A program made the translations under genes and the position numbers. Source: UM-FILTER-40-17 sp032251335 (GTDB lineage Bacteria > Bacteroidota > Bacteroidia > Flavobacteriales > Flavobacteriaceae). Taken from it: 64,000 nucleotides of DNA. The notes beneath the pieces are model-generated. The model saw nothing but the letters and a program-made list of their open reading frames with translations. It was not told where the DNA came from and searched no databases. Shown in pieces: positions 1 to 9,600 of this stretch; the first letter of the stretch is position 1; every line of letters begins with the position of its first letter. The stretch is from positions 1-64,000 of the forward strand of contig JAVVDW010000004.1 of NCBI GenBank assembly GCA_032251335.1, in the 5' to 3' direction.

Positions 1-57
1 GCAAATAAAAAAAAGGCCGAAAATTATTGTTGTCCATTTGGCTATTAAGTCAATCAT
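1..57 (-). CDS. Partial hypothetical membrane protein, N-terminus only
   Basis: A leftward reading frame begins with ATG at 57 and runs off the left edge after 19 codons. The visible residues (MIDLIAKWTTIIFGLFFIC) have one early lysine followed by a hydrophobic run, as expected of a signal anchor or first membrane helix. An A/T-rich stretch precedes the ATG and no convincing promoter is visible. With so little sequence no family can be named. The frame may be real because it is open to the edge and has membrane-like composition, but chance is not excluded. Confidence 0.3.
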   Translation of the reverse strand, partial: MIDLIAKWTTIIFGLFFIC

Positions 58-484
58 TTTTATAATTTGTTTTTGTTAGCAGGGTAGATTTTAGGGTTGC
101 AGGTATCGATTACGAGTTTAAAACTTAGGGCATTTCGTAGCACAAAACTGTCAACCGAGACTAAGCTTGTAAAAAACCCCAAACTTGCTAAAACCAATGA
201 CCACCATATGTTTTTTCCCATTATTGAGATGCGATTTTATTTTAATTTTTCAAGATTCTTTCTGAGTTTTTTGGGTTCAGAGTTTACGATTCTTTATAGT
301 TTTTCATAATTATTTCGATCTCTAATTAAAGAAAAACAGCGAAAACTTAAATAACGAGGATGTATTTTAAATATTAAGATGAAATACTTTAATAAGAAGG
401 TTTGTTTTTAAATGTATCCCAATGAAGTGAATACAACCAAATTTCACACAAGCTCGCTTTCCAACGTGCCACTTCATCCGCGAA
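58..484. other. Intergenic stretch without recognisable gene
   Basis: This AT-rich 427-base stretch lies between the partial leftward gene and the 3' end of gpsA. Short open frames occur (97-309 and 412-597, plus strand), but their translations have no domain-like pattern, and the second runs antisense into gpsA. I see no hairpin with a T-run and no repeat shared with the rest of the window. Confidence 0.5.
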
Positions 485-1480
485 TCAATCCAAAGCCTCC
501 GTCAGTTTCTGAAAGACTTTTTTGGCGTTTTTGCCTTCGTACAAAACGGCATAGACCGCATCGAGTATCGGCGTTTTGGCACCATTTTTTTGGTTGATCT
601 GCCAGGCACTCTTAGCGGCGTAGTAGCCTTCGGCCACCATGCTCATTTCCATCATGGCCGACTTGACCGTGTAGCCTTTGCCAATCATGTTGCCAAACAT
701 ACGGTTGCGGCTAAAGACCGAATAGCCCGTCACCAACAAGTCGCCCAGGTAGGCAGAATTGTTGATGTTGCGTTTCATTTTGTGTACTTTGCGGATAAAT
801 TTTTTCATCTCGCGGATGGCGTTGCTCATCAAAACCGACTGAAAGTTGTCGCCGTAGCCTAGGCCGTGGGCAATGCCGGCCGCGATGGCATAGATGTTTT
901 TGAGCATGGCCGCGTATTCCGTCCCGATGATGTCGTCCGAAACTTTGGTTTTGATGTATTCGTTGGAGAGGGCTTTGGCCAGATTTTTAGCTTTGATCTT
1001 GTCTGAGCAAGCGATAGTCAGATAAGAAAGACGCTCCAACGCCACCTCTTCGGCGTGGCAAGGCCCGGTGATGACACCAATGTTATCATAAGGAATATTG
1101 TATTGGGTGTGAAAGTGTTCGCCTACGATCAGGCTGGTTTGCGGAACAATCCCTTTGATGGCCGAAAAAATAACCTTGTCTTGCAACGAAACGGTCAGCT
1201 TTTGGAGTTCTTCGTACAAAAAGGCAGAGGGAATGGCAAAAATGAGGCAATCGGCTTTTTCGATTACTTCGTTAAGATCATTGCTGAGAAAGAGTTTAGA
1301 CACATCAAACTCCACCGAACTGATATAATTGGGATTGTGCCCTTGGTGTATCAGGTGTTCTTTGGCATAGACACTGCGCATGTACCAGCCTACTTTTTGT
1401 TCGTTTTCGGTCAGTATTTTAACCAAAGCTGTTGCCCAGCTTCCACCGCCAAATACGGCAAATGTCATTTTTTCCGTCAT
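485..1480 (-). CDS. gpsA: Glycerol-3-phosphate dehydrogenase [NAD(P)+]
   Basis: This cytosolic enzyme reduces dihydroxyacetone phosphate to sn-glycerol 3-phosphate, the backbone for phospholipids. From the chosen start the protein has 331 residues, normal for GpsA. The dinucleotide-binding loop F-G-G-G-S-W-A-T-A lies at about residues 10-18. The middle carries the family's I-K-G-I and T-G-P-C-H-A-E-E segments, and the substrate-site lysine region T-E-Y-A-A-M-L-K-N-I-Y-A-I-A-A-G is present. A longer frame starts at 1510, but that extension overlaps the promoter-like box CAAAGGTA (1498-1505, reads TACCTTTG on this strand), so ATG at 1480 (M-T-E-K-M-T-F) is preferred; 1468 is a second option. 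It probably has its own promoter and is not cotranscribed with the TPR gene upstream. Confidence 0.95.
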   Translation of the reverse strand: MTEKMTFAVFGGGSWATALVKILTENEQKVGWYMRSVYAKEHLIHQGHNPNYISSVEFDVSKLFLSNDLNEVIEKADCLIFAIPSAFLYEELQKLTVSLQDKVIFSAIKGIVPQTSLIVGEHFHTQYNIPYDNIGVITGPCHAEEVALERLSYLTIACSDKIKAKNLAKALSNEYIKTKVSDDIIGTEYAAMLKNIYAIAAGIAHGLGYGDNFQSVLMSNAIREMKKFIRKVHKMKRNINNSAYLGDLLVTGYSVFSRNRMFGNMIGKGYTVKSAMMEMSMVAEGYYAAKSAWQINQKNGAKTPILDAVYAVLYEGKNAKKVFQKLTEALD

Positions 1481-1497
1481 GGTTTTGTTGTTTGAGA

Positions 1498-1524
1498 CAA
1501 AGGTAAACATTCTGATTCATGCAA
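1498..1524 (-). promoter_or_regulatory. Promoter of gpsA (TTG-N16-TAccTTTG)
   Basis: On the minus strand TACCTTTG (1505-1498) matches the Bacteroidota -7 consensus TAnnTTTG. A TTG at 1524-1522 lies 16 bases upstream, close to the -33 spacing. Transcription would begin about 10-12 bases before the ATG at 1480. Confidence 0.6.
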
Positions 1525-1570
1525 CGATTTTATCCGCTATTAAGAATCTTTTATGTTTAAAAAAAGATTT

Positions 1571-1586
1571 TGGCACGCCAATTGTA
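1571..1586 (+). promoter_or_regulatory. Candidate sigma-54 promoter (TGGCAC-N5-TTGT)
   Basis: The sequence TTGGCACG followed by CCAA and TTGTA puts GG (1572-1573) and GT (1584-1585) exactly ten bases apart. This fits the -24/-12 pattern TGGCAC-N5-TTGC of RpoN promoters, with one mismatch (C to T) in the -12 dinucleotide. It points rightward into a region with no rightward gene, ending at the terminator 1638-1677. The window encodes an NtrC-type activator at 28829-30163. No activator site was identified nearby. Confidence 0.4.
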
Positions 1587-1596
1587 ATATAAAAAA

Positions 1597-1677
1597 TGGT
1601 TTTAAGGTTAAAGTTAAGTTTGGTTGGTTATTTAGTGGAAACTGCCTCAGCATCTTTGCTTGAGGCAGTTTCTTTTT
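1597..1677 (+). ncRNA. Candidate small RNA between TPR gene and gpsA
   Basis: This is inferred from a sigma-54-like promoter at 1571-1586 and a perfect 12-bp hairpin plus T-run ending at 1677, both pointing right, with no reading frame between them. The expected start lies about 12 bases after the -12 element, giving a transcript of about 80 nt whose 3' half is the terminator hairpin. The flanking protein genes are leftward, so the terminator serves neither. The function is unknown, and expression is not shown by sequence alone. Confidence 0.3.
1638..1677 (+). terminator. Intrinsic terminator, rightward, orphan
   Basis: GAAACTGCCTCA (1638-1649) and TGAGGCAGTTTC (1661-1672) form a perfect 12-bp stem with an 11-nt loop, followed by TTTTTT on the plus strand. 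On the minus strand the stem is not followed by a T-run, so it does not look like the terminator of the leftward TPR gene. No annotated rightward gene precedes it. Confidence 0.75.
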
Positions 1678-1698
1678 TGTGCAAATTTGAAAGGGTTT

Positions 1699-3477
1699 TC
1701 AACCGATGTTTTCGCCCCTCAAAACCCGATACATGCGCGTAGCCTCCACCACATGAATACTGTCCGGATGTTCAAAAATCAATTTTTCCAAAAGTTCTTT
1801 GGCGCGCTCGGGCTTGTTAAGCCGTTGTATATAAAGTTTGGCCAAGTAAAAATAGCTTTCATCAATCCAAAGATCATACGGATATCTTTTGATGTATGCT
1901 AAAAAATAATTTTCCGCCGCTTCATAATTTTTCATTTTCTCTTGAAAGCGCGCCAGTTTGTAAAGCGCATCATCTGTAAGCATATCGTTATTTGTCTGGC
2001 CGATAAAATTTTCCAAAACTGCTACCGCCTGTGCCGTTTCGTTTTTAAAGTCGAACCAATCTGCCTCGGCAAATTTCTTCAAAGCCAAGTGTAGCGAATC
2101 GTTGAGGATGTTTTCGCTAATTAACCAACTGAGTTCGAGCGCATCGTTGGCGATGAGCTGGGTGTGGGAAGATTTGAGTACTTTGAGTTGCGTTTGCGCC
2201 CACTCAAAGTCTCCCTTAAAATAATTGGCTTTGGCCGATTTGAAACGCGCCTCTTGTGCCACAACATCATTTTTGAGCAAGGCAGCAATTTGGTTGTAGG
2301 TCAAAATGGCTTCGTTAAATTTTCCTTGATAGACCAAAATGTCTGCCAACAGCATTTTTACAGCACCTGTCTGGTAGTCGTTTAAACCCAGTTGCAGTGT
2401 AGTTTTGAGGAATTTATTGGCAAAATCTGGATCTTTTTTTCGAAAGGCCATAAAACGCGCATAGGCCAATTGAAGGTTGACGGATTCCGGCGCGCGACCA
2501 TAGTTGGTGAGCAGGGCTTCGTATTTTTTTTGTATGTCCAGGTCCGTCACGGCCGGGTTGTTTTCATCCAAATCCAACAGTCGCAAGTGTGCTTCCAAGG
2601 CTTCACCGGCAAAAAAAGTGTTTTTGATAATAAAGTCATAGCCCTCTTTGGCCACTTCAATTTCTCCTTCGTCTGCTGCCAAACCTGCCAATTCAAAAAC
2701 GCCAGACAGGTTCTCTTTGGTGCGGTTAAAAATGGCTTTTTGCTGCAGCATCGCCTTTTGATACTCTTTTTGTTGAATAAAAAGCCAGCTCAACAATTCA
2801 TTCCAAAGCACATCGGGTTGCGACTGCATTTTTTGCAGCAACAATTTTCTGAAAAGTTGGTTGTTTTCACTGCTCGAATCTTCCGTTATAAAATTGTTTA
2901 AATTCCCCTGAATGCGATATAAAAAAGGGGGATTGTTCTGGATGATAGACAAATACTTTTTAAACATTTCTTCAGAATTTCCCTGTTGCCCGTAGAGGGC
3001 GGCAATTTGATAGTCGAAGTTGAGTTTGTCGTTCCCTTTCATGGACTCTTCATAGGCGGCTATGGCGTAATCCAATTGGTTGATGTTTTCAAAATACTTG
3101 GCGATGTTGTAAATGTAGTTTGGGTTATCGGCAACAAAAGCCAAGGCTTTGTCAAAGTTTGGCGTGGCGCGTTCCGGTTCGCCTTTTTTGATGTAATTGT
3201 CGCCCAAAATGATGTAAGCTGCCGGCTGAGACATGGGCAATTCGAGGTATTTTTTAAGAACCTCTTCCACCTTGTCGTAGGCTTCCAATTGTTGCAAAGT
3301 TTCTACGTAACCAGAGACGTAGTCCCAGCGTTGGGGTTGCGCCTGATGCAATTTCTCAAACAAAGCACTTGCTTTTTCAAAAGAACCATCGCGCAGGTAT
3401 TGTTTTGCCAAAAAATCGTTTTGGGCTTGTCCTTTGGAGGCTATCAAAATCAGTGTCAATAAAAATATTTTCCTCAT
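1699..3477 (-). CDS. Exported tetratricopeptide-repeat protein
   Basis: A protein of about 592 residues begins with a Sec signal peptide (MRKIFLLTLILIASKGQAQ, cleavage likely after A-Q-A). The rest is helical repeat: TPR-like units (for example A-S-A-L-F-E-K-L, A-Y-I-I-L-G-D-N-Y-I-K-K-G and, near the end, A-E-N-Y-F-L-A-Y-I-K-R-Y-P) cover most of the length. The C-terminus resembles YbgF/BamD-type TPR proteins of the periplasm. Starts at 3498 (M-N-N-K) or 3534 would only lengthen the n-region. TPR proteins are scaffolds and the partner is unknown. It lies 166 bases downstream of the ABC permease on the same strand, so cotranscription is possible. A specific function cannot be assigned. Confidence 0.85.
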   Translation of the reverse strand: MRKIFLLTLILIASKGQAQNDFLAKQYLRDGSFEKASALFEKLHQAQPQRWDYVSGYVETLQQLEAYDKVEEVLKKYLELPMSQPAAYIILGDNYIKKGEPERATPNFDKALAFVADNPNYIYNIAKYFENINQLDYAIAAYEESMKGNDKLNFDYQIAALYGQQGNSEEMFKKYLSIIQNNPPFLYRIQGNLNNFITEDSSSENNQLFRKLLLQKMQSQPDVLWNELLSWLFIQQKEYQKAMLQQKAIFNRTKENLSGVFELAGLAADEGEIEVAKEGYDFIIKNTFFAGEALEAHLRLLDLDENNPAVTDLDIQKKYEALLTNYGRAPESVNLQLAYARFMAFRKKDPDFANKFLKTTLQLGLNDYQTGAVKMLLADILVYQGKFNEAILTYNQIAALLKNDVVAQEARFKSAKANYFKGDFEWAQTQLKVLKSSHTQLIANDALELSWLISENILNDSLHLALKKFAEADWFDFKNETAQAVAVLENFIGQTNNDMLTDDALYKLARFQEKMKNYEAAENYFLAYIKRYPYDLWIDESYFYLAKLYIQRLNKPERAKELLEKLIFEHPDSIHVVEATRMYRVLRGENIG

Positions 3478-3643
3478 CCGTTTATATTTATTGTTCATCA
3501 GCTTTTTTGCTTGATCAGTGTCAGTAAAGCGCATGCCTGTTGCTGGTTTGCAAATTCTTGAATAGACTTTTCAACCATTAGAATTATAAATTGGGTTTAA
3601 AATTGCCGATTATTTTTTCACCACAAAAACAATTAACAGTACT

Positions 3644-4894
3644 TTACATACCTGTACGGATGGCCTCTACGGGGTCTAACCGACTGGCAGAAATCGCCGG
3701 AATTATGCCGGATATCACACCAATAGCCGCCGAGATGAGCGTGCCCAAGGTAAGGTTAAAGAGCGAAACGACAAATTCGAAATCGCCCGTAAATCCGGAG
3801 GCAATCAACGAAACTATCCAAACCAAAATTAAACCAATACCACCTCCCACAAGGGCCAAGATAACAGCTTCAAACAAAAACTGAAAAAGCACAAAACGAC
3901 TTTTGGCTCCTAAAGATTTTTGAATCCCGATAAGGCTGGTACGCTCCTTGACGGACACAAACATGATGTTGGCAATCCCAAATCCGCCAACAAGTAGCGA
4001 AAACAAGCTGATAAAAAGTCCGATCATAGACATTTGTCCGGTTATGTTGTCAATAAAATCTGTAAACCCGGCCAATTCTGTAATAAAAAAATTGTCTTCC
4101 GTCTCGTAGGTCATGCCGCGGTGGTTTCTAATGTTTTGGGTCAGCAGCGCAATGTATTCATCTGTTGAAACCTCTTTGCTGGGTTTCAAGATAATGGCAT
4201 TGGTCACATTTCTGTTGTTAGCACCTACTATTCTCCTCACAAAATTAGAAGGCATAAAAGCAGCCTCGTCATTAGAGCCAAACAAACTTGCACCCTGTTT
4301 GTCCAACATGCCTATTACCGTAACTTTTTGTCCGTATATCCGAATTATTTTTCCGATAGGGTTGAGGTTTCCAAACAGATTTTGAGCCACCTCATATCCC
4401 AATACAATCACCGGGGCTCCGGAACTTGATTCGACCTCGGAATAGAATCTACCTGAAACAAATTTTAAAGATTGAATGTTGTATTGCTCATGAGTGATGG
4501 GCACTATGTTTACTTGGGTAACCGTATTATCTTCATAGCGAATCGATTCGGGCTGTACAAAGATGCTAAAGGCCACCTCCGCAGTATAAGGCATGTTTTT
4601 TTTGAGAAACAAATACTCATCGTAGGAAACATTTGGAAATTGTTCTCTTTTCCATCGTGGAATTTCTGTAGGTCCGAATGGTATCTTGGTAAAATAGATG
4701 ATACTGTTGTCGATGGTTTCCAGGTTTTTGGTAATGTTTCTCTTGAGGGAATCAACCGCCGATAAAACGGCAATGATAGAAAAAATCCCTATCGTCACAC
4801 CTAATATAGACAAAAAGGTGCGCAACTTGTTTTTTGCCAATTCATTGAAGGCAAATCGCAAGCTTTCGCCAAGCAGTCTCAAATATAAAAACAT
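3644..4894 (-). CDS. MacB/FtsX-family ABC transporter permease
   Basis: This is an inner-membrane permease of the MacB/LolC type, 416 residues. One membrane helix near residues 20-45 (R-T-F-L-S-I-L-G-V-T-I-G-I-F-S-I-I-A-V) is followed by a large periplasmic MacB_PCD domain (about 50-280). Three helices in the C-terminal FtsX domain follow, with the characteristic V-G-G-F-G-I-A-N-I-M-F-V-S-V-K-E-R-T segment and the ending A-S-R-L-D-P-V-E-A-I-R. Such permeases work with an ATPase and do mechanotransmission or export of lipoproteins, peptides or antibiotics. No ATPase gene lies beside it here, so its partner must be encoded elsewhere and the substrate is unknown. Confidence 0.9.
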   Translation of the reverse strand: MFLYLRLLGESLRFAFNELAKNKLRTFLSILGVTIGIFSIIAVLSAVDSLKRNITKNLETIDNSIIYFTKIPFGPTEIPRWKREQFPNVSYDEYLFLKKNMPYTAEVAFSIFVQPESIRYEDNTVTQVNIVPITHEQYNIQSLKFVSGRFYSEVESSSGAPVIVLGYEVAQNLFGNLNPIGKIIRIYGQKVTVIGMLDKQGASLFGSNDEAAFMPSNFVRRIVGANNRNVTNAIILKPSKEVSTDEYIALLTQNIRNHRGMTYETEDNFFITELAGFTDFIDNITGQMSMIGLFISLFSLLVGGFGIANIMFVSVKERTSLIGIQKSLGAKSRFVLFQFLFEAVILALVGGGIGLILVWIVSLIASGFTGDFEFVVSLFNLTLGTLISAAIGVISGIIPAISASRLDPVEAIRTGM

Positions 4895-4973
4895 AAGATT
4901 TGGATTACGCTTGTAAAATTGCGAAAAAACTATCGTATTGGCAACCTATTTCTAAAAGCAAAAAAGTTTTCTA

Positions 4974-4981
4974 TACCTTTG
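4974..4981 (+). promoter_or_regulatory. Promoter -7 box TAccTTTG before the Pmp3-like gene
   Basis: TACCTTTG matches the Bacteroidota consensus exactly and sits 19 bases before the ATG at 5001. No good -33 TTG lies at the usual distance (the nearest is 4938-4940). Confidence 0.45.
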
Positions 4982-5000
4982 CACATACAATTTTTATGAG

Positions 5001-5159
5001 ATGAGTTTTTGGCGTGCCGTTTTAGCCATTGTTTTCCCGCCTTTGTCAGTCGTCGATAAAGGTTGTGGCACCGTCCTCATTATTTTTTTCCTCACTATAT
5101 TGGGATGGATTCCGGGCATCATCGGTGCTTTGATTATTCTCAACAAATCAAAAGCCTAG
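5001..5159 (+). CDS. Pmp3/YqaE-family small membrane protein
   Basis: A 52-residue protein starts at ATG 5001 and stops at 5157-5159. It reads M-S-F-W-R-A-V-L-A-I-V-F-P-P-L-S-V, then a conserved G-C-G segment, then L-T-I-L-G-W-I-P-G-I-I-G-A. The P-P-L-(S/A)-V, K-G-C-G and L-G-W-I-P-G motifs are the signature of the Pmp3/YqaE family, and the length fits. Such proteins form two membrane helices and are linked to membrane potential and salt or stress responses in yeast, plants and bacteria; the mechanism is unclear. A TAnnTTTG box lies just upstream and lipB follows 24 bases later on the same strand, so the two may be cotranscribed. Confidence 0.8.
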   Translation: MSFWRAVLAIVFPPLSVVDKGCGTVLIIFFLTILGWIPGIIGALIILNKSKA

Positions 5160-5183
5160 AGCTTTGTTCACTTCGTTGACCCT

Positions 5184-5915
5184 ATGATTTCTAAAAATGT
5201 ACGGTTTCGAGATTTGAAATGGATGCCTTATCAAGAAGCCTGGGACTTTCAGGAGCAAATCTTCAAAGAAATTGTTCAGCTAAAAATACACAACCGGCGA
5301 AATGAAACACAAGTGGTCACACCTAATTATTTCTTTTTTGTAACACATCCGCATGTGTACACTTTGGGAAAAAGTGGCGACGTCAGGCATTTGTTGGCGA
5401 ATGAAAATGAACTCAGCCGACGCGGTGCAACCTTTGTAAAAACCAATCGAGGTGGCGATATCACGTATCACGGTCCGGGACAAATTGTGGGTTATCCCAT
5501 TTTGGACCTGGAAAATTTTTTTACGGATATTCACAAATACCTGAGGCTCCTGGAAGAGGTTATCATACTAACTTTGGCAGATTTTGGCATAGTCGCTACC
5601 CGAAGTGAAGGAGAAACAGGGGTTTGGTTGGATGTGAACACTCCTTTTGCCCGAAAAATTTGTGCCATGGGTGTGCGCGCCTCACGTTGGGTGACCATGC
5701 ATGGCTTCGCATTAAATGTCAATACAGATTTGGAGTATTTTAACGCCATCATTCCATGTGGCATCAAAAACAAAGCGGTGACTTCAATGCAAGCAGAACT
5801 CAAGACCGAGGTTGACGAATCAAAAGTAAAACAGCGTATTCTCAAGCATTTTGAAAGCGTTTTTGAAGCCCGTTTAGTTCCAACACCGGATGTTTTGATT
5901 AAAGATTCAAACTAA
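5184..5915 (+). CDS. lipB: Octanoyl-[acyl-carrier-protein]:protein N-octanoyltransferase
   Basis: LipB moves octanoyl groups from acyl carrier protein to lipoyl domains of 2-oxoacid dehydrogenases and the glycine cleavage system, the first step of lipoate synthesis. The protein has 243 residues. The G-G-D-I-T-Y-H-G-P-G-Q segment (about 89-99), K158 in R-K-I-C-A-M-G and C192 in I-I-P-C-G-I are the family's binding and catalytic features. The stop overlaps the convergent rnhB by 17 bases. The C-terminal 20 residues extend a little past the typical catalytic core. LipA is not in the window. Confidence 0.95.
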   Translation: MISKNVRFRDLKWMPYQEAWDFQEQIFKEIVQLKIHNRRNETQVVTPNYFFFVTHPHVYTLGKSGDVRHLLANENELSRRGATFVKTNRGGDITYHGPGQIVGYPILDLENFFTDIHKYLRLLEEVIILTLADFGIVATRSEGETGVWLDVNTPFARKICAMGVRASRWVTMHGFALNVNTDLEYFNAIIPCGIKNKAVTSMQAELKTEVDESKVKQRILKHFESVFEARLVPTPDVLIKDSN

Positions 5916-6498
5916 GTTGCTTGGGGAACAAGTTGAAAGATTTTCGGTGGTATTCTGTGATGCCGTATTTTAAAATTGCCTCTCTATGTTCAGCAGTCGG
6001 ATAGCCTTTGTTTTTGTTCCAATGGTACATCGGATATTCTTCGTGCAATTGCATCATGTAGGCATCTCTATAGGTTTTGGCTAAAATAGAGGCGGCTGCT
6101 ATACTCAAATACAGACTGTCACCTTTCACGACACAAGTATGCGGAATGTTTTCGTAAGGCTTAAAGCGGTTGCCGTCCACCAAGATATGCTCGGGTTGTG
6201 GGGACAACTCAGACAAACTCAGTTGCATCGCTTTGATGGAAGCATTTAAGATATTGATTTGGTCAATCTCTTGTGGCCCGACAAAAGCTACGGCATACGC
6301 TAAAGCTTCTTTTTCTATTCGTATTTTCATGGCAAGTCGAGTGTCCTTGCCCAACTTTTTAGAGTCGTTGATGTGTACGTTTTGATATGAATTTGGAAAA
6401 ATGACAGCAGCAGCAACAACCGGCCCGGCCAAGCATCCTCTTCCCGCTTCATCGGTACCGGCTTCTAAATATGGGCTGTGGAGATTTGTTTTTAACAT
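5899..6498 (-). CDS. rnhB: Ribonuclease HII
   Basis: RNase HII removes ribonucleotides embedded in DNA by cutting the RNA strand of RNA/DNA hybrids. The protein has 199 residues, the usual length. The metal-binding acidic residues sit in G-T-D-E-A-G-R-G (D16, E17) and I-L-V-D-G-N-R-F, and the K-G-D-S-x-x-x-S-I-A-A-A-S-I-L-A-K motif is complete. The gene is convergent with lipB and divergent from susC; the 176-base AT-rich gap to the right holds the susC promoter. A second RNase H (rnhA, type HI) is encoded at 49641. Confidence 0.95.
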   Translation of the reverse strand: MLKTNLHSPYLEAGTDEAGRGCLAGPVVAAAVIFPNSYQNVHINDSKKLGKDTRLAMKIRIEKEALAYAVAFVGPQEIDQINILNASIKAMQLSLSELSPQPEHILVDGNRFKPYENIPHTCVVKGDSLYLSIAAASILAKTYRDAYMMQLHEEYPMYHWNKNKGYPTAEHREAILKYGITEYHRKSFNLFPKQLSLNL

Positions 6499-6623
6499 AA
6501 CAAAAAGTTAATAATTCAGGTTGTTTACATAAACTTAACAATGAAATATTTACTTATTTTATTGATTTTATGTATTTTACACACCTTATAAGTTATGCAA
6601 ACATAATTTTTTGTGATAAATTA

Positions 6624-6656
6624 TTGTAAAGTTATCTAATAATATTCATAAATTTG
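6624..6656 (+). promoter_or_regulatory. Promoter of the first susC (TTG-N22-TAAATTTG)
   Basis: TAAATTTG (6649-6656) is an exact TAnnTTTG box, with TTG at 6624-6626 upstream. Transcription would begin near 6663, leaving a leader of about 20 bases before ATG 6684. This argues against the alternative ATG at 6675. Confidence 0.6.
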
Positions 6657-6683
6657 AAACTTGTTTAACTAAAAATGTATCAT

Positions 6684-9600
6684 ATGTTTACAAAACTTAC
6701 CAAGTTGCTGTTGGTGTCGCTGTTTATGTTTTCCATATCAGCCATTGCACAGCAAAAAACTGTTACCGGTAGTGTTTCTGACAGCAACGGCTCGCCGCTC
6801 CCCGGTGTTAGCGTGATTGTTCAAGGCACACAAACGGGCACACAAACTGATTTTGACGGTAACTATTCGATTAGTGTCGCCCCTAATCAGGTACTCGTAT
6901 TCAGGTATATTGGATTTAAAACCGTCCAAAGGCCTGTTGGAAATGCTGTAACTATTAATATTACTCTGGAGGAGGATGTTCAAGCCCTCTCTGAAGTAGT
7001 CATTGTAGGTTATGGTGAAAAAACAAGAAAATCTCTAACAACCTCCATTGCGAGTGCTAATGTAGATGAGATTAGAGGAATTGCCACATCAACCGTTACC
7101 GGTGCCTTGCAAGGTTCGGTTACAGGTTTGCAGGTTAACCAAAACTCCGGTGTTCCCGGTGCCGGTTTCTCTGTAAGGGTAAGGGGTTCTAGCTCAATCA
7201 GCGGTTCAAATGAGCCCTTGTACGTAGTGGATGGTATTCCGATTGTATCGGGTGCTGTAGGTGATAACGGATTTGGTGGACAAACCAATGACATTTTATC
7301 TTCCATCAACTTTGCCGATGTGGAATCTATTGAGGTACTTAAAGATGCCTCTGCTGCTGCCATTTACGGTTCGCGTGGTGCCAATGGTGTTGTTTTGATT
7401 ACTACCAAACGTGGTAAATCGGGCAAGGTTAATGTTGAAGTGAACTCCTACTACGGCTTTCAAGAAGAAATAGATCGCTATGACATTATGACTGCCGGTG
7501 AGTATTTTCGTTTTGCCGATACTGCCTTGGCAGGCTTTGGCATTCCGGCGTTTGCTTCTCGCGGTGCTTTTTCGGGCAGAAATGACTTCGCCGCTCAAGG
7601 GTTCACAGACCCTACCGATCCGGCTCAGTTAGAAGCCTTTTACAATTCAGATTTTGGTGATAACTTTGTAGATGCGGTTTACAAGCCCGGAGATATTATT
7701 GTCAAGCAAACCGACATCAGTATATCCGGAGGTAACGAAAAAGCTACTTTCTATGCCAACTTTACTGACTTCAACCAAGAAGGTGTCATTTTTGGACAGG
7801 ATTTTGACAGACGTTCACTACGTTTGAATGTTGATTTTAAGCCCACAGATAAGTTTAACTTAGATGGTGGCATCAGCATCACAGAATCTGATAACCGCCG
7901 TATCAATGGTGACAACAACATCTTCGGTTTGGCCACAGCTGTTTTAGAAACTCCTGGGTTGACTCTACGTGATGAACTGGGCAATTTTACTCCGCCAACA
8001 GAATTCATTTTCTCTAACCCATTGCAAAATGCAGTAGAAGATGTCTCTACCTCCAGAACTTTCAGGGTCTTAGCTAATATCGGTTTAAGGTATATTATTA
8101 ACGACAACTTTAATATTTACAGCCGTTTGTCACTTGACCGTCTTGACTTTAAAGAATCGCGAAACTTTTCACCAAACTCAGCTCAAGGCTTAGGCTCAAA
8201 TGGTGAAGCTTTTAAAGAAATTGATTTGATTAACAACTGGAACGGAACAACCACTTTGAACTATCGCCAAAAATTTGGAGATTTTGATGTGTCCGGCCTC
8301 GTAGGTTTTTCTTTTGAAGGTGTGAATCAAGATTCTTCTGAATTAGATACGCAAAACTTCCCATTCGGTTTTACAGCCATATCCAATGGTGCTTCCATCA
8401 TACAGGCAGACAACTTTATCACAGAAAACAAATTATTCTCCTATTTTGGTCGTGCCGGTTTGGGATACAAAGACAAATTGTTCTTTGAAGGCACTATTAG
8501 AGCAGATGCGTCTTCAAGATTTGGAGAAGGTGAGCAAATTGGTTATTTTCCTGCATTCTCCGGTGCTTATGTGATTTCCGAAGAAGGTTGGTTTAAAAAC
8601 AACATTGTGACCAACCTAAAAGCGCGTGCTTCTTGGGGTCAAACGGGTAACCAATCGGGCATTGGCAACTTCGCCTCTTTCTTCCTTACAGGATCTGTTG
8701 ATTTTGCAGGTACTCCCGGTAATGCAATTGTTCAATTGGCCAATCCTGAACTCAAATGGGAAACCACCACTCAGACTAACTTAGGTATAGACTTGACTTT
8801 GTGGAATAAAATAGATATCTCATACGATTACTATTTTAAAGACACTGAAGACTTGTTATTGGGTCGTCCTTTGCGTAATTCCTCCGGTTTCACCGCCATT
8901 ACAGAAAACGTAGGTGACATGGAAAACAAAGGACATGAGCTTTCTATTAACGCTCGTATCTTTGAAGGTGCTTTCCGTTGGACAAGCCAATTCCAAATTT
9001 CTTGGAACCAAAATGAAGTAACCGGTCTGGTTCGTGATGCCAACGGAGAATTTATTCCAATTGACACAGGCTTTGCATCTCGAATTGCGGTAGGTCAATC
9101 TTTAGGTCAATTTTTTGGTCTCAAAGCAGATGGGCTCTACCAAACCCTTGATGAGATTCCTGCAGCTGTTCAAGCTCGTGGCATCCGTCCCGGTGATGTT
9201 AAATTCGTTGACCTTAATGGCGACGGAAACATAGATGCCAATGACAGAACCTTTATCGGGAATCCGAATCCGGGAGCTATTGGTAATTTCAGAAACACCT
9301 TCTCTTGGAAAGGATTTGATTTAACAGCCAACTTGCAATTTGAGATACAAAAAGATATATTCAATAATACTTTAGGCTTTGCAGGTGCTTCCGGATCAGC
9401 TGTCTTTAATAAATTGTCTAGCGAGAACAATTTTTGGACTCCAGATAATACCGACACAGATATTCCGGCGCCTCGTTTTGGTGCTGCACAGTCTTTCAAT
9501 AACCAAGATTCCGATAGATTTATCGAAGAAGGTGACTACATTAGGTTGAAAGAAATCGTATTAGGCTACACCTTGCCAAAAGCATGGACAGGTGAGGACT

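Noticed and set aside
485..1500. Rightward frames 590-862 and 1055-1495 opposite gpsA
   Set aside because: Antisense shadows of gpsA with His/Val-rich low-information translations.
6675..6683. ATG 6675 as the start of the first susC
   Set aside because: It would put two extra polar residues before the signal peptide; ATG 6684 fits the promoter distance and signal sequence better. Not excluded.
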